Assembly (NCBI GenBank): GCA_928212115.1
Contig: CAKMRJ010005523.1
Coordinates: forward strand, 105,179,220 to 105,243,219
Length of the DNA: 64,000 nucleotides
Direction: 5' to 3'
From: Lactuca virosa
Lineage: Eukaryota; Streptophyta; Magnoliopsida; Asterales; Asteraceae
Positions 22,751 to 37,231 of this stretch are shown here, in pieces. The position numbers were made by a program, and so were the translations under genes. Numbering within the stretch: position 1 is the first letter of the stretch; each line of letters starts with the position of its first letter. The notes below the pieces were generated by a model. That model worked only from the letters and a program-made list of their open reading frames with translations, had not been told where the DNA came from and searched no databases.

Positions 22751-22880
22751 TGACCTCTTTAACTTCTCTTTAGTTGTCAAGTTTCAAAAACTTGATCAGT
22801 ATCTACCAAAACTTCCTGATATTTTCTAACCAGGTGATGCTTCTCAATATCTCAAACTTAACCTCGGCAGTTGTATGTTT

Positions 22881-25800
22881 TCATTTTTCAACTGCGGTTC
22901 TACAAACTTCGATCTGCATCCTTGTAAGGTGGTTCATGGCAGTCAACGGAATGATGTATTTTGTATCGTTGAGTTTCCGTTTGAAGATGACTCCGTGGTC
23001 TGGGAAGTTTGTAGCACCTAAGGATCTATCTTGGAATCCTTCAGTGATCATGGGTGCGAGGTCAAGTGGTGGAAGATCGAATTTTGTGGCCAGGATAGGA
23101 TAAATGTCTGCATCAATTTTTGGCAAAGTCGCAGACAGTTTCCTTCAAAAAAGTACTTGCCTTTTCAAGCGCTACCTTCATCTTCGGATGCTTCTCCGAC
23201 CTGTTCTGGAACACCTTGGCTATGAGGAAGACTTCTTTAGGGTTCATGCAAGGGAAGTCTGCTTGGGTGCGGACATAGTAATGTTCCCTTCTTGTGAGAG
23301 TGTATTGAATGAAGTCAGGCTTCATGAACTTCCGGGGTTTGTAGTTTTTGACTGCGGATGGTCTATCGTTAGACCAGATTTTCTCTATGGAAGACGCATG
23401 TTTGGCGTAGAACCGATTCAGTCTTTCGAATTCCATAGGCAGTCTCTTGTGGTCGGGCAGCTTGCGGTCGAAAGGCTCAAATACCGTAAAGTACTTGGCA
23501 TTGGGAGAGATTGGAACATCCCAATAACCATCAGAAGGGGGTTCAGCATAGGTGAGGTATGGTTTGTAGTCATCATCTAGGAGTCTGCGGTGGGGGTTGA
23601 TCCAAGAATTCACTAAGGACTCGTCCAAAGTGATGTCGAATCCGTTCTCTCTCCAAATGATCTCCGCGAACTTTGCTACTTTCCGGTCTTTCTTTCTTTG
23701 TTCAGTTGCGGGGGAGTCATCAGAGTGTTCAGAAGACATGTTTGAGGCAAGATTTTTGAAGTGGGGAAGGGTCTCTGGTCGCTCAGGAGAGATCTCCTTT
23801 TGCGGTGGAGTCTGATGCGATGGCTGCGGTGAAGGTTGTGGTGAAGGAATTTTTTCAGTAATGATAGGGGGACTTTGATGGTGTGAGATGATGTTGGAAT
23901 GATTGGAGTGATGGTCTTCTTCTTCAGTTCCCCCTCTTGAGGAATGCAACACAGGAGCATCCTCAAGCCATTATCTGAGACCATCAACCTTGGCATAGAC
24001 TTCCTGGAACTAGGCTTTAAGAGCATCCGCCAGTTGTTGATTGTTGGGGATGGTGGTGTTGAAGAGCAGCCTGTGAATTTCCTTAGTGAGTTGAAGAATT
24101 TCAGGACCATGGAAATTGGAGGATAAGGATCGTTGTAGTCGGTTGATTGTAGCTTGAAGAACTGAGATAGTGGACTCATATGCAGTGTGAGTCTCAGCTA
24201 TCAGCTTTTGAGATTGGGTGGATTGGTCCGCAATGGCTGCTTGTAAGTCTTTCTTGATTGCGGACACCTCAGAGATGAGGCGTTCTGCAGCAGCCAGTAA
24301 TTGTTTATGATCTGCTTGGCGACTGATGTCCAGGGACCGGATTCCCATTTCAACTTTGAGGGAGATGCGCTCAGCAGCCAATCTCTCACGAGTTTCCAAT
24401 CTTTCGATCCTTTCGATCAGGGACTGCGGTCCAGGAATGTCTTCTGGTTGCGATTGTGTTGGCTTGACCGCAGCGAGAATCTGATCGACCTTTGCTTGCA
24501 GGCTTAGGAATTCTTTTCTTGTGACCTCATTCTTCTTCTTCTTCTTTTTCGCTTTAGGCTTGGAAGTGGAGTGGTGAGATCCGCTGGATTCTTCATATTC
24601 ATCAAAAATCATTAAGTCATCATTAGAAGGGGGGGTTGATTTACCTCATCAAGATCGATGTCATTGAAGCCGAGGGTGGGAGCTGAGCTGACTTCGATTG
24701 CGGTACCTTCTTCTTGTGATTCTGGAACAGTTGGAGTTGGAGTTGGAGTGACTTTGGAGGGACTTGCACCTTCATGAGTGGACTGAGCCTTGCAGATCAT
24801 TTCAGCCATCTCAGACATCCAATCTTGGACTTTTAGGATGGTGGCTACGGTATTAGCATTATTAATTGCGTCTGCCGAATACTTAGCCACAGATTGGATT
24901 TCCTGTTCGTTCTGCTGCTGTTGCTTGATTTGCTGATCTTTTCTTGATTGGAATGCCCTACGAAAAGCGGCATACTTCTTGATATCTGAATCAGACACCG
25001 GAGTGTAGTGTAACCATGAGTCATTCGATTCTTCTCCGTCTAAGCCTTGGTATCGCACCGAAGTTTCCTTCGGGCTCACGGATCCTAGCACATTGGTGCT
25101 CACCGTTCCTAAACCACTTGTTACTGATGTAAGCAGAGTAGGATTTCCTCAGCTTCCTCGGTCTCCTTGACACGTAGTCAAGTCTGGCCTCGGCTCAGTT
25201 CTGGCAAGGGTGGAAGAATTGCCCTGCGGTTGGGAAGGTGTTTGAAGTGTTTGGGTTACATTCAAGAGGATGGAGTTCAACTCCTCAAGAGAAAAGAAAT
25301 GGAGTCGGGAAGCCCTGGAGACCTTCGGGCGTGATCTAGTGTCATCCTCTGGGGAGTGAACTGGGAGGGAGTCTCCACGATGTGATGAATCAGACACACT
25401 TTCTGTGTCTGATTGGAAGATGATAGTGGTGTTGAATGGGTCTGCGGCCACCCCAAGGACTACCGGAGCCTTTTGAGAGGCTTCGGTATCTGTCCGATCA
25501 CGCATATGGCCAGTGGGATCGGTTTTTCGTTTCTTCAAGATGGAGATGGGAAGTGTATCCTCATCAGAATCAGTTGAAGAGGATTCGTCATTTGAGGGTG
25601 CGGTTTGGGTGATTTTTCATTTCTTTGAGGGTTCAGTTGGTTTGGGAGCATCTTTCTTTGGGGTTCTTTGTTTCTTAGATACGTTGCAGGGGCCTTGACG
25701 GGGTGAGACTAGTTGTTTTCGTCTTTGAGATGAAAGAGTGGTGGAAGATAGGACTGCGGTACTACCAGGAATGGTGAGTGCGGATGTGGTTTGTAGAGGC

Positions 25801-26732
25801 AGCGTAGAAAGGTATGGTCTAATACCTTCTGTAGCCTCAATATGGTCTGTGACATAAGGGGTTTCAAGTCCAAGTGATGTCAAAATGTGAATAGGTAGTT
25901 GTCTGATAGGATCGAAGTTAGATTGATCTTTGGATGGATTGTACCTTTTGAGATCTTTGGTGATGAAGAGGTTGGTGTCATTGCCCATGCTGATTCCTGC
26001 ATCCGCATGAAGATCTGAGATGCAGAGGGACCAGAACCTTGCAAATGTGAGTTCGGTAGGATTCTCCCTTGGGCTCTCCTTGGGAATGTATTGCAGAAAG
26101 TTATCCCACAATATCTGACCGTAGTTCACATCATGGCCAGTGAAAATGCTCCACACTAATTCCAAAAGTTTAAGACCCATGTTGTCAGTGCCTCCGGTGC
26201 GGCCTGACAGACTGCGGATGACGAAGTGGCAAACAAATTGCCACACCGCAGGCAGTTGATTCTTCTTGAATTCGCCAATTCCCTTGATCTTTTTCTGATA
26301 GCCCATTTGGTAGAGGGCTGAGAGAATATCTGTCGTACTTGGAGTGAACACCTTGGTTGAGGGATGAACCAGTAGATTAATTGCGTTGAGGAACTTTTCT
26401 TTGTTCAGAATGACCAAAGAATCGTTCACTAAGTTCAGATGTACTTCTTGAGGGTTTTCGAGTGGTCTGTATGCAGAAAATGCACACTTGAACAGGGTCG
26501 ATAGAGGAACAACGTCTGTGAATGCATCAAAGGAGCCAAACAGGGGATGATTGTTCAAGAACTTGATCATGAGCTTGATAGGAGTATTGTAGGAGGAATG
26601 CTCTTCGAACACTGCCCTAAAATTGCTTGAAGCAATCGTAGGCATTTGATTCCTAGTTGCAGAATCAGACCCAGTTGGGTTCGCAGACCCAGAAACCTTG
26701 GAGATTTTCTTCAAAATGCCTGATTTCACCAT
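22881..26732 (-). pseudogene. copia C 3' accessory ORF (env-like position), about 1280 codons, broken
   Basis: It lies between RNase H and the 3' LTR in sense orientation. It starts at the ATG at 26732 (MVKSGILKKISK) and reads as six open pieces, with same-frame stops near 25617 and 25149 and frameshifts near 24612 and 23126. Piece 1 (371 codons) is a globular module with YQMGYQKKIKG, GHDVNYGQILW and ARFWSL. Next comes a Ser/Thr/Pro-rich part, a Gln-rich part, a coiled coil with a KKKKKK start (24010-24612), a Pro/His-rich linker, and a C-terminal module with YTLTRREHYY and ADFPCMNPKEV. The same modules occur in copia D. SIRE/Maximus elements are known for an ORF here, often called envelope-like. 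I see no signal peptide or membrane segment. Confidence 0.75.
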
Positions 26733-27604
26733 TGTTGAGTTTTGAGAGAGAAAGTGCAGAAAACGAGTGCAATGGAGAGTGTTTGAGAGAGATTGTTCAG
26801 AGAGCGTAAACTGTTCTTGGGGAAGAAGAAAGGGTTTTATAGGGATGGACTTGAACAGTAAATGATTTTACCCTAAGTGAAAAGGATAAGTAAAAAAAAG
26901 GACGTTTGGGGGTTCTTTTGTTTTAGGAAGTGAAATCTCAGCCACATATTAGGAAACGGTTTAAATTATTAAAAAAAGTTTGCATTTAATGAAATGTCAG
27001 ACGTACAACATCACGTCAGGTGATCGTGTCGTGGGGGTTGGTTTAATCCGTTGTGCAAAGAGAAGTTGTAACGGATTGGACGTGCTGGGTAAGAGGAAAA
27101 GACAGATTAAAGGATTTGTTTATGGAAAAACGTTCTTTTTGTCATCATACCTAAAATAGATCTGACACAAGGTTTATTCAAAAAGGAGATGGGACAGTTT
27201 CTCAAGGAATGTTTTTATTTAATGTTTTCTTATTTAATGAAGGATCATTAAATAGCACACCATGATTCAAAGGTTAATGAAACAGTTGAGAAACTATCAA
27301 GGTGGTTGCGGATTGAGACTTAATTGCGGATGGATTCTTTGTTGTTGCGGATGAACAGATGGATGTCTGCAGTAGATGAACTGAGGAGAACACTTGTACA
27401 AGAAGTTAGTAACAACAAACAATAAGGACCAGAGAAGGATAAATATGATATATGGTTGCGGTACATAGACTGCGGTACACATGATATACCAAAACCATCT
27501 ATCATAAGTAACTTTCAGTTAGGACCGCAACAGAGACCAAGGATGGTCTGCGGTACCTATCAATTCAAAAAGAATTGTAGGTCCGAATTCATCATTCCTA
27601 ACAT
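26733..27604 (-). other. copia C spacer between RNase H and accessory ORF
   Basis: There is no recognisable domain. It contains several TGCGG words (27306, 27324, 27345, 27455, 27470, 27550), the same word that is dense throughout copia C. It may hold the leader or promoter of the accessory ORF, but no splice site or promoter could be supported. Confidence 0.45.
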
Positions 27605-28536
27605 TTATAAGAAACTGTTGAGTTTTGTAGAGTCAAGCGCCTTTGTGAACACATCAGCAATCTTTTCATGAGTATGGACAAAGATGAGTTCAATGTTACC
27701 TTTCAGGATGTGGTCTTTGATGAAGTGATACCGTAGTTCAATATGCTTAGTCTTGGAGTGCTGAATTGGATTGTGAGAAATAGCTATAGCACTTTCAGAG
27801 TCACAATAGATTGGTATCCGCAGCATTCTATATCCGTAGTCCATAAGTTGTGTTTTCATCCATAGAACTTGAGAACAACAGCTAGTTGCGGCCACATATT
27901 CAGCTTCTGCGGTAGACAGTGACACACAACTTTGTTTTCTTGATGACCAGCTGACTAGTCTTCCTCCCAGAAATTGACATCCTCCTGAGGTACTTTTGGG
28001 ATCTAGTCTGCATCCGACGTAATCCGCATCTGTGAATGCTTGAAGGCTGAAGTCATTGCCTGCGGGGTACCATAAACGAGAGTTTTGCTTCCTTTTAGAT
28101 ATCTTAGAATCTGTTTGGTTGCGGTCATGTGTGACACTTTTGGGTCAGCCTGATACCGTGCACATACACCTGTTGCAAAGACAATATCTGGTCGTCTTGC
28201 GGTGAGGTACATCAAAGAGCCTATGATACCTCTATAAGTCTTGTGATCCACAGATTCGCCTGAGGGATCAACAGAGATCTTATATCCAAAGGCCATGGGG
28301 ACCTTAGCCGAAGAACAGTTGTCCATATAATATTTCTTTAACAGTTATGTGGTGTATTTCTCCCGATGAATGAATATTCCTTGAGGAACTTGTTTCACTT
28401 GAAGTCCTAGAAAGAAGTTAATCTCTCTATTCATGCTTATTTGGAACTTGTTGGTCATGAGCTTAGCAAATTCATTCACCATTCCTTGATCAGTTGATCC
28501 GAAGATGATATCATCCACATATATTTGTACAAGCAT
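27605..28536 (-). pseudogene. copia C RT palm - RNase H
   Basis: The catalytic YVDDIIFGS opens this part (28345-28536). It continues in the same frame after a stop with KVPMAFGYK, IGSLMYLTARRPDI and TKQILRYLKGS (28003-28326), then in another frame with the RNase H end LSTAEAEYVAA, CDSESAIAISHNPIQHSKTKHIELRYHF and ADVFTKAL (27605-27925). RNase H acidic residues are visible (AEAEY, CDSES). At least one stop and two frameshifts separate the pieces, so no active enzyme is made. Confidence 0.88.
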
Positions 28537-31115
28537 AAGGTGATTACCATTTGCTTTTTAAATAAAGTGGGATCAATCACTCCTCTCTTGTACCCGGACG
28601 AGACAAGAAATTCAGAAAGAGTCTCGTACCATGCTCTTGGGGCTTGCTTCAGACCGTAGACTTCTTTCTCAAGCTTGTAGCAGTGGTCTGGGAATTCAAT
28701 ACTTTCAAAGCCCGGAGGTTGCTGAAGATAAACCTCCTCTTTTAGTTCCCCATTCAGAAAGGCACCTTTTACATCCATTTGATGAACCTTGATATTCTTG
28801 TGGGCTGCGTATGCTAGGAAGATTCGGATAGCTTCCATGCGTGCTACCGGAGCATACGTTTCATCATAGTCAATACCTTCAAGTTGACTATATCCCTTTG
28901 CAACTAACCTTGCCTTATTTCTGACTACCGCACCAGATTCATCCAGCTTGTTTTTGAACACCCATCTAGTACCAACAATGGTGTGACCATGCGGCTTTGG
29001 GACGAGCTGCCACACGTTGTTTCTTTTGATTTCTTCTAGCTCTTCTTGTATTGCGGATATCCAATCAGGTTCTAGTAAAGCTTCTTTGATCGTTCGGGGC
29101 TCGACCAAGGACATAAATTCTACGTAGTGACAATGATCACATAAGTCCTTGGAAGATCGAGTCTGGATACCTGCGGATGGGTTGCCAATGATTTGACCTG
29201 GTGGGTGGTCCTTCGTCCATACGTGTAGACGGGGTTGCAGATAATCAGTAGCTGCGGTAGAGGGATTGTCTTCTATATCAGAAGACTCTACGGTTGGAGA
29301 TGGCAGTTCCCCTTGGATTTGAGAACATCCTGCGGAGTCATCTTGGATTGTTGGAGCGAGAATTGAGTTTTCTTGAGCAGATGGAAGAGGTTCCCCATGG
29401 ATTGCTGATGGGAGTTCCCCTGAAACCTGAGAAGGTTCCCCCTGGATTGCGGATGGGAGAGTGATAATCCTTGGGTCTGTTCTTGTGTCAATGTTCTCTA
29501 TGTTTTCATCATCCGAATCCGAAGATACGTTTGATGGTAATGATTCTCTGCGGATGGGAACTATAGCAACATCAAGTACTGGAACCTCGATGGTTGTTTC
29601 TTGATCCGGAGTAGAGCTTTCCCCCTCAACCGGCGAGGTGGAAGTATTGAGAGATGCTACTTCGGATAGTGATGGACCAGATACATCAGCGTGATGCTGT
29701 TGAGCTTCCGGAGACACAAGAACTTCGGATAATTTCGCTGTTTCAACAGGGTCGAAGAGATCGTCATAGTTGACTTCAACTAGATTTAATGGACCCGAAG
29801 AGGCAGGAATATCACTTTCCAGGATTGTTGTGGTTTCAGTGGATGGAGGGGTGTTGCTGATGTGATAGTCATCAAATTTCACATCGAAGCTTTCAATGAT
29901 TAGCCTTGTACGTCTAATGAGAACCCTGTAAGCAACTTTGTTAGTCGAATAGCCAAGGAAGATGCCTTCATCAGACTTCGGTGCAAATTTGTTAAGATGA
30001 TCTCTGTTGTTGATCACGAAACATCTATACCCAAAGATATGAAAGAATCGGACATTTGGCTTGCGTTTGTTAAGGCCCTCATACGGTGTTTTGTTGAGAC
30101 GTTTGCACATAATGCTTCGGTTCTGTACAAAGCATGCGGTGGCTACTGCTTCAGACCAGAAGTAGAGAGGAAGGTGTGCGAAGTTGAGCATGGATCTGGC
30201 TGCTTCTACTAGAGTGCGGTTCCTTCTCTCTACTACACCATTTTTTTGCGGTGTATACGGAGCAGAGAAGTTGTGAGTGATGCCTTTGGAAACCAAGAAA
30301 CTGTTGAGGAGATGATTAGTAAACTCGGTTCCGTTATCACTTCGGATACGTCACACTGGTAACTTGATCTGAAGTTCTATTTCCTTGATGAAACTGATGA
30401 GAATCTGCGGTGTTTCTGACTTGAGTCTAAGGAAGAAAACCCATGTGAAGCGGGTGAAGTCATCTACTATAACCAGTACGTATTTCTTGTGATGGAGACT
30501 GGCTACGGTGGATGGACCACAGCGATCAATGTGCAAGAGCTCCAGTGGTTCAGAAATTGAAGAGTCAATCACCATGGGGTGACTTGCTTTGGATTGCTTT
30601 CCACATTCACATGCAGGACAGAGAGTATCATTGCTGAATTTGAGAATAGGGAGTCCTCTGACTAGTTCTCCGGTGACCAAATTGTTGATGTACCTGAAGT
30701 TCAGATGAGCTAGCTTGCGGTGCCATAGCCAGCTGACTTCGAATACCGCTTTGGATAGGAAACACAACTGTGGTTTTCCTATGATCGGAGAGACATCCAA
30801 AGGATACATAGTACCTTCGGATCGTGATTTGATCAGACACGTGTTTCTATCACTTGTCATTACATAGCAAAATTGATCATCAAATTCAACTCGATGGCCT
30901 ACCCTACATAGTTGGCCAACACTGATGAGATTGTGTTTAAGGCTTTCTACATAAGCAACCTTTTGAATAGAGAAGTTCCCCGTAGTGAGAACACCATAAC
31001 CTCGGATGACCCCATTCGCATTGTTGTCGAATGTGACATTTCCACCGTTGCAAATTGGCCTGAAATCCCGAAGGTATTCTAACCTTCCGGTCATGTGCAA
31101 GGAGCAGGCACTGTC
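28537..31115 (-). pseudogene. copia C protease end - integrase - RT N-terminal part
   Basis: The protease active site (31104-31115) reads D-S-A-C where copia proteases have D-S-G-C, followed by HMTG. The GAG-pre-integrase zinc region has WLWHRKLAHLNF and CPACECGKQSK. The integrase core has HIDRCGP, RIRSDNGTEF after an in-frame TGA (30348-30350, where Arg is expected, CGA to TGA), and NGVVERRNR. RT motifs include VGTRWVFKNKLDE, KARLVAKGYSQ, QMDVKGAFLNGEL and YGLKQAPRAWYE. One frame covers 28476-31115 apart from that TGA. Without the Gly in the protease site, cleavage of the polyprotein would probably fail. Confidence 0.88.
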
Positions 31116-32176
31116 AATTAACCATTCATCTTCTTGTTCCTCCTTGCACGAAGCCTGATAATTACACGGTTAGTTTAGGCATCCAAACTAGTTTGGAGCC
31201 TGGGGCAATAGGTGAATTTCTGAATGATGCATGGACCGAGGTTGCAGGGACGGGTTTCTTGTCAACTTTTAATCCTAGTCCTGGGTGTTTGTGCAGTTTT
31301 GGAGTGTTGTGATTTTTTGAAAAGTTACGAGGTTTCTGACTCTAACTAGATTTGACATAGGATGAATCTTTTTGGCAACTACACTGACATTTACAGGTTG
31401 AGATTTTGTCTTTTGTTCTGACACCACGTTTAGTCAGCGGTCTAGAGGATGAGTTGGACCTGTGACCGGTCCGAGGTTGGTAATATCTGACATGAGTGTT
31501 GTTGGACTTTGAAAAAGTTTGTTTTGAAAAAAGGTTTAGCACGTGCAGATCTTTGAGTCCTTTTTGTTGAATTTGGTAGAATACCCTTCCACTTGTTAAA
31601 ATTTTGATGTGACTTTAAAAGTGTTGGAGTGGGTAAGATACCCTTCCATTTTGGATCATCTGAGGAATAGACTTGAAAACCATTGTTTCGAAAAGACTTT
31701 ACACTCTTTTGGGTTGTGTCAGATGAATTAGGAATGACTGTTGAAACTGTACATTCCTTTTTGTAAGTTTTCTTGATGGGAGAGTTTTCGAAATATAGTG
31801 TGAGAAAACAAATTTTTCTGGACTCTTGGACTTTGGAAATCTGACATGTTTCTTGTTTTTCGAAAATTTTTGTCTATTTGTGCCTCGGGATCGAATTTCC
31901 TCTTTGAAAGCCTTTTTAGCTAAGCACTTTGGGGAACCGCAGTCTTTGGTGTTCAACTGCGGTTTCCTAGAACCCTTTGAAAAATTTATGAAAACGAGGA
32001 CTTGAGTCATCAGAACTTGAAGATTCAAGGATTTGAGAACATTGACCCACTTCAAAGTTTTCTATGGGTAATTCGTGATGAATTGGTTGAAGAGTCGCTG
32101 AACTTTTGTTCGAGGACTGCGGTAGGGATGATTTGACTACTGCAGAGTAAGTCTTAGTTGGGACTGTAGTGGGACT
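31116..32176 (-). pseudogene. copia C linker between gag and protease, decayed
   Basis: Lys/Ser-rich low-complexity open pieces (31342-31542, 31699-32055) in different frames resemble the basic linker at the gag-protease border of long SIRE/Maximus elements; compare copia D 50671-51480. No catalytic motif occurs here. Confidence 0.5.
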
Positions 32177-34303
32177 TTAGTGAGACTTCTGTGATTCATG
32201 ACTACAGTGAGAGACATTGCGGTCTGCGGGTAGAGATGGAAAGTTTTGCGAGACTTCCTGACCCTCAACAATAATTTCTTCATCAACTTCGGATGAGGTT
32301 TGAAAATTTGGGTAGATGGTGCCACAGATAGGAATTTGATCACTTGTGTGACCCGAAACCTCAGGCACAATTTCCTCAATGACACAATTATTGCTTAGAT
32401 TATGAAGTCTACCGAAGTGTGTTCTGATGTCTTCGGGAAAAGTCTTGTCATTGACTGGGAAATGAAATTCTCGGTCTGGAGGGACATACAGTTTGTCTTT
32501 GTTAAACCGGGGTGAGGAATCCGTTGCAGTAGGATATCCATTTGACCAACCCCAATTGTATGTGTTGTCCACGGTTCCATTATTTACCAAATTTTCAATA
32601 GCTTCACTTTCATTGAACAATTTTTCGATTAAAAGATTTAAGCGTACAATTTCACTCTGAGCTAAATCTCTCTGGTTCAAATCTATCTCTAATTGTGTTT
32701 CACTCAACATTCTTGCATCTTTTTCTAACTCTAAGTCCTTTTCTAACATAGCCATTTTGAGTCTTTTGTTATCCAGTCGTCCTCTTACATGGAACATCTC
32801 TTGGGACGCAATATTCTTCTCATCTAAGGCTTTGTTATAGTCTGTAAGGACGACAGCACATGTGTCATTAAGATTATCTATGAAAGGTTGACAGTCATGC
32901 ATGCTATAGTTTAGAGTTTGGATCATGAGTTTTACCTGTTCGACGATGCTTAGAGTTCCATCCTTTGCCATGTAGCAATAATTATTTTCCAGCTTTGTAG
33001 ACCCATCATCATTCGCAGTTGCCAGCATGCAGATTTTCCCTTTTCCTTTGATACTGCTGATGGCTTCATCTTCATCTCCGGATGACCAAACTTGATGGTC
33101 TCTTTTGACATGGGCTACGTATGCCCTTGCCTTTTCTTTATCTTCCAGTTCTTGAGCCATTCTAAGGTAGAATGCTCTGTCTTTCACTACATTGGCCTTG
33201 CAATCCTTTGCAAAGTGATTTTCTTTGTTGCACTTATGACAAATTACAATATTACTTTTGTCTTCTGATAGAGTACCGGAGTCAATGGTTTGGATAGACT
33301 GCGGTACCTCCTTTGGTTGAGTATTCTGAGATTGCGGTGGTGGATGAGAACTTTTGGGATATCGAGGATGGTTATTCTGCGGGTTGAAGTTACGATTGAA
33401 TGGAGGTTTGTTGAACTGTTGATTCTTGAGGAAGGAAGGAGGTGGTAGACGGTTGAACAGTTGGCTAACCAGAGCAATAGCCTTCTGAAATTCTTCTTCA
33501 TCATCATACTCTGAATCAGCTTCGTATGACTGCAGTGCAGCGTCATACGAGGGAGAGTAGGATTGATTGGGTGGAGCTTGTGCTATGAGAGCAAGCGGTC
33601 CTCCGAAGTCAGCACAGTCTTTGAGTACGGTGGATTCTTGTGCTTGCAGTTCTCCATAGAGCTTGTAGAGAGACAAAGAGTGAATCTTTCTATCGCCTTA
33701 GACTATCATCTTGGTCGTAGTCCAGTGTCTTCCCAAGCCATTAAGAAACTGAAGATTTGTTTCATGGTTGCTGCGGATGGTGCCAGCGTTTGATAACTTG
33801 GTGACTATCAGGTTGAACCTCTTAAAGGAGTCTTCTAAGCTTTCGCCAGTGTGAGCTTTGAAATTGTTGATTTCATTGAGTTCGGTTGTAAGCTTCTTGT
33901 CTTGTGCATGTTCTAAGCCTTCGTACAAGTTCTTGAGAACTTCCCAGATCTCTTTTGCGGATTGACAATTTATGATAATGTCGAAGTTGTCAGGAGCAAC
34001 TCCACAAGAGATTTCATAAAAAGCAATGGCATCATTTTCCATTTTATCGAGATCATCCTTGGTGGGACGGCTCATGACTAGTTAACCTCCTCCGAGTCTG
34101 GCTGTAGAGCCGTCAGTTTGGACTGGTGTAAGAACTGGGACATGTGGTCCTTCTTCTACGGATCGCCAAACATCTCTACCAAGTCTCCTTAAGTATCTTT
34201 CCATTCTTTGAGACCAATGATGATATTCATTTGCTACCAGTATTGGGGCTTGATTAGAACCACCAACACTGTTGGAAACATTTAGAGAAAACGATTGTGC
34301 CAT
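32177..34303 (-). pseudogene. copia C gag with long C-terminal extension
   Basis: The ATG at 34303 opens MAQSFSLNVSNSVGG. Stop codons at about 34082 and 33698 divide three pieces. The Gag domain includes ANEYHHWSQRMERYL, AKEIWEVLKNLYEG, KLTTELNEINNFKAH and the conserved FLNGLGRHW. The third piece (499 codons) has a Pro/Asn-rich region, the CCHC knuckle CHKCNKENHFAKDC, then a long coiled-coil-like extension (EKDLELEKDARMLSETQLE). This extension after the knuckle is characteristic of SIRE/Maximus Gag. The 1.5 kb third piece is open despite its age. Confidence 0.88.
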
Positions 34304-34388
34304 TTGTTTTTTTTTTTAAGAAATGAGCTTCAGTGGTATAGAAGGCCCTTTGAAAATCAGAGTTTTGATTTCAAAAAGCAACCACTAT

Positions 34389-34401
34389 GGCTCTGATACC
34401 A
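34389..34401 (-). other. copia C primer-binding site
   Basis: The minus strand reads TTGGTATCAGAGC beside the 5' LTR end, complementary to initiator tRNA-Met. Confidence 0.9.
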
Positions 34402-34403
34402 AT

Positions 34404-35028
34404 TGTTGAGAGAAAAACTTTGAGACACACTTGATCAAACGTTAGAACAAGAATAGTTGCAGAATAGTTTATCTCAAAGGATCTAAAAGCTCAACAATAA
34501 TATTAATAAGTTAGAGTTAGATAGTTAGAGAGTTAGTTGCGGAAAGTAAAGAAATGGAAATGACAACAATTGTTATATCAAGTATACACATAAGTTGATT
34601 CATAACGAGGAATGCATTCAAACCAAGTTAATAAGTCAGATCAAACTTAGTGATTAAGTCACAAGAGACTTGCTCCAAAGAGAGATTGTAATCAGTTATA
34701 TTCTAGTAAAGTTTGAGAGTAAGAAGAGATGTGTAATCAGATAGAGAGATATAAAAGATAGCTTCAGAGTTATATTGAATAAGAACGAATGAGCTCTATT
34801 TATAGAGTCTCAAGAAAGACACTAGATTACGTCTCTAAGAGTAGCCATGCAAGGCATACTGGTCAATACAGAGTATTACAAAAAGTAGACAAAGTAAAGT
34901 AATCTAGTAACTAAGAGTGACTGCGGTTGATGATGACTTCGGGTGGGGTTGCTGATGAGGCCTAAACTGCGGATCCTTGTGGACTGCGGTAACTGAAGTT
35001 CAAGAGGGTCACTTTTCATGATTTAACA
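34404..35028 (-). repeat. copia C 5' LTR
   Basis: This 625 bp repeat is paired with 22113-22737. The TATA box lies at 34796-34805. GAAAA follows at 35029-35033, completing the target duplication. Confidence 0.95.

Positions 35029-37231
<2,203 letters not shown>

Larger units (their letters stand above)
22113..35028 (-). mobile_element. copia C: SIRE/Maximus-like retrotransposon, 12.9 kb, with 3' accessory ORF
   Basis: Two 625 bp LTRs (22113-22737, 34404-35028) begin TGTTGAGAG and end TCAACA/TTAACA. The 5 bp duplication GAAAA flanks the element inside the gypsy A LTR. The minus-strand order is 5' LTR, primer site, gag, protease, integrase, RT, RNase H (copia order), a 0.9 kb gap, a long accessory ORF, polypurine tract, 3' LTR. 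The LTRs differ at about 23 positions by my count (near 3.7%), suggesting insertion of the order of one to two million years ago at usual plant LTR rates. Stops and frameshifts occur in every coding region. Confidence 0.93.

Noticed and set aside
22881..26732. Accessory ORF of copia C as a viral-type envelope protein
   Set aside because: The position fits the env-like label used for SIRE elements, but I see no signal peptide, membrane segment or glycoprotein features, so only the neutral name is used.
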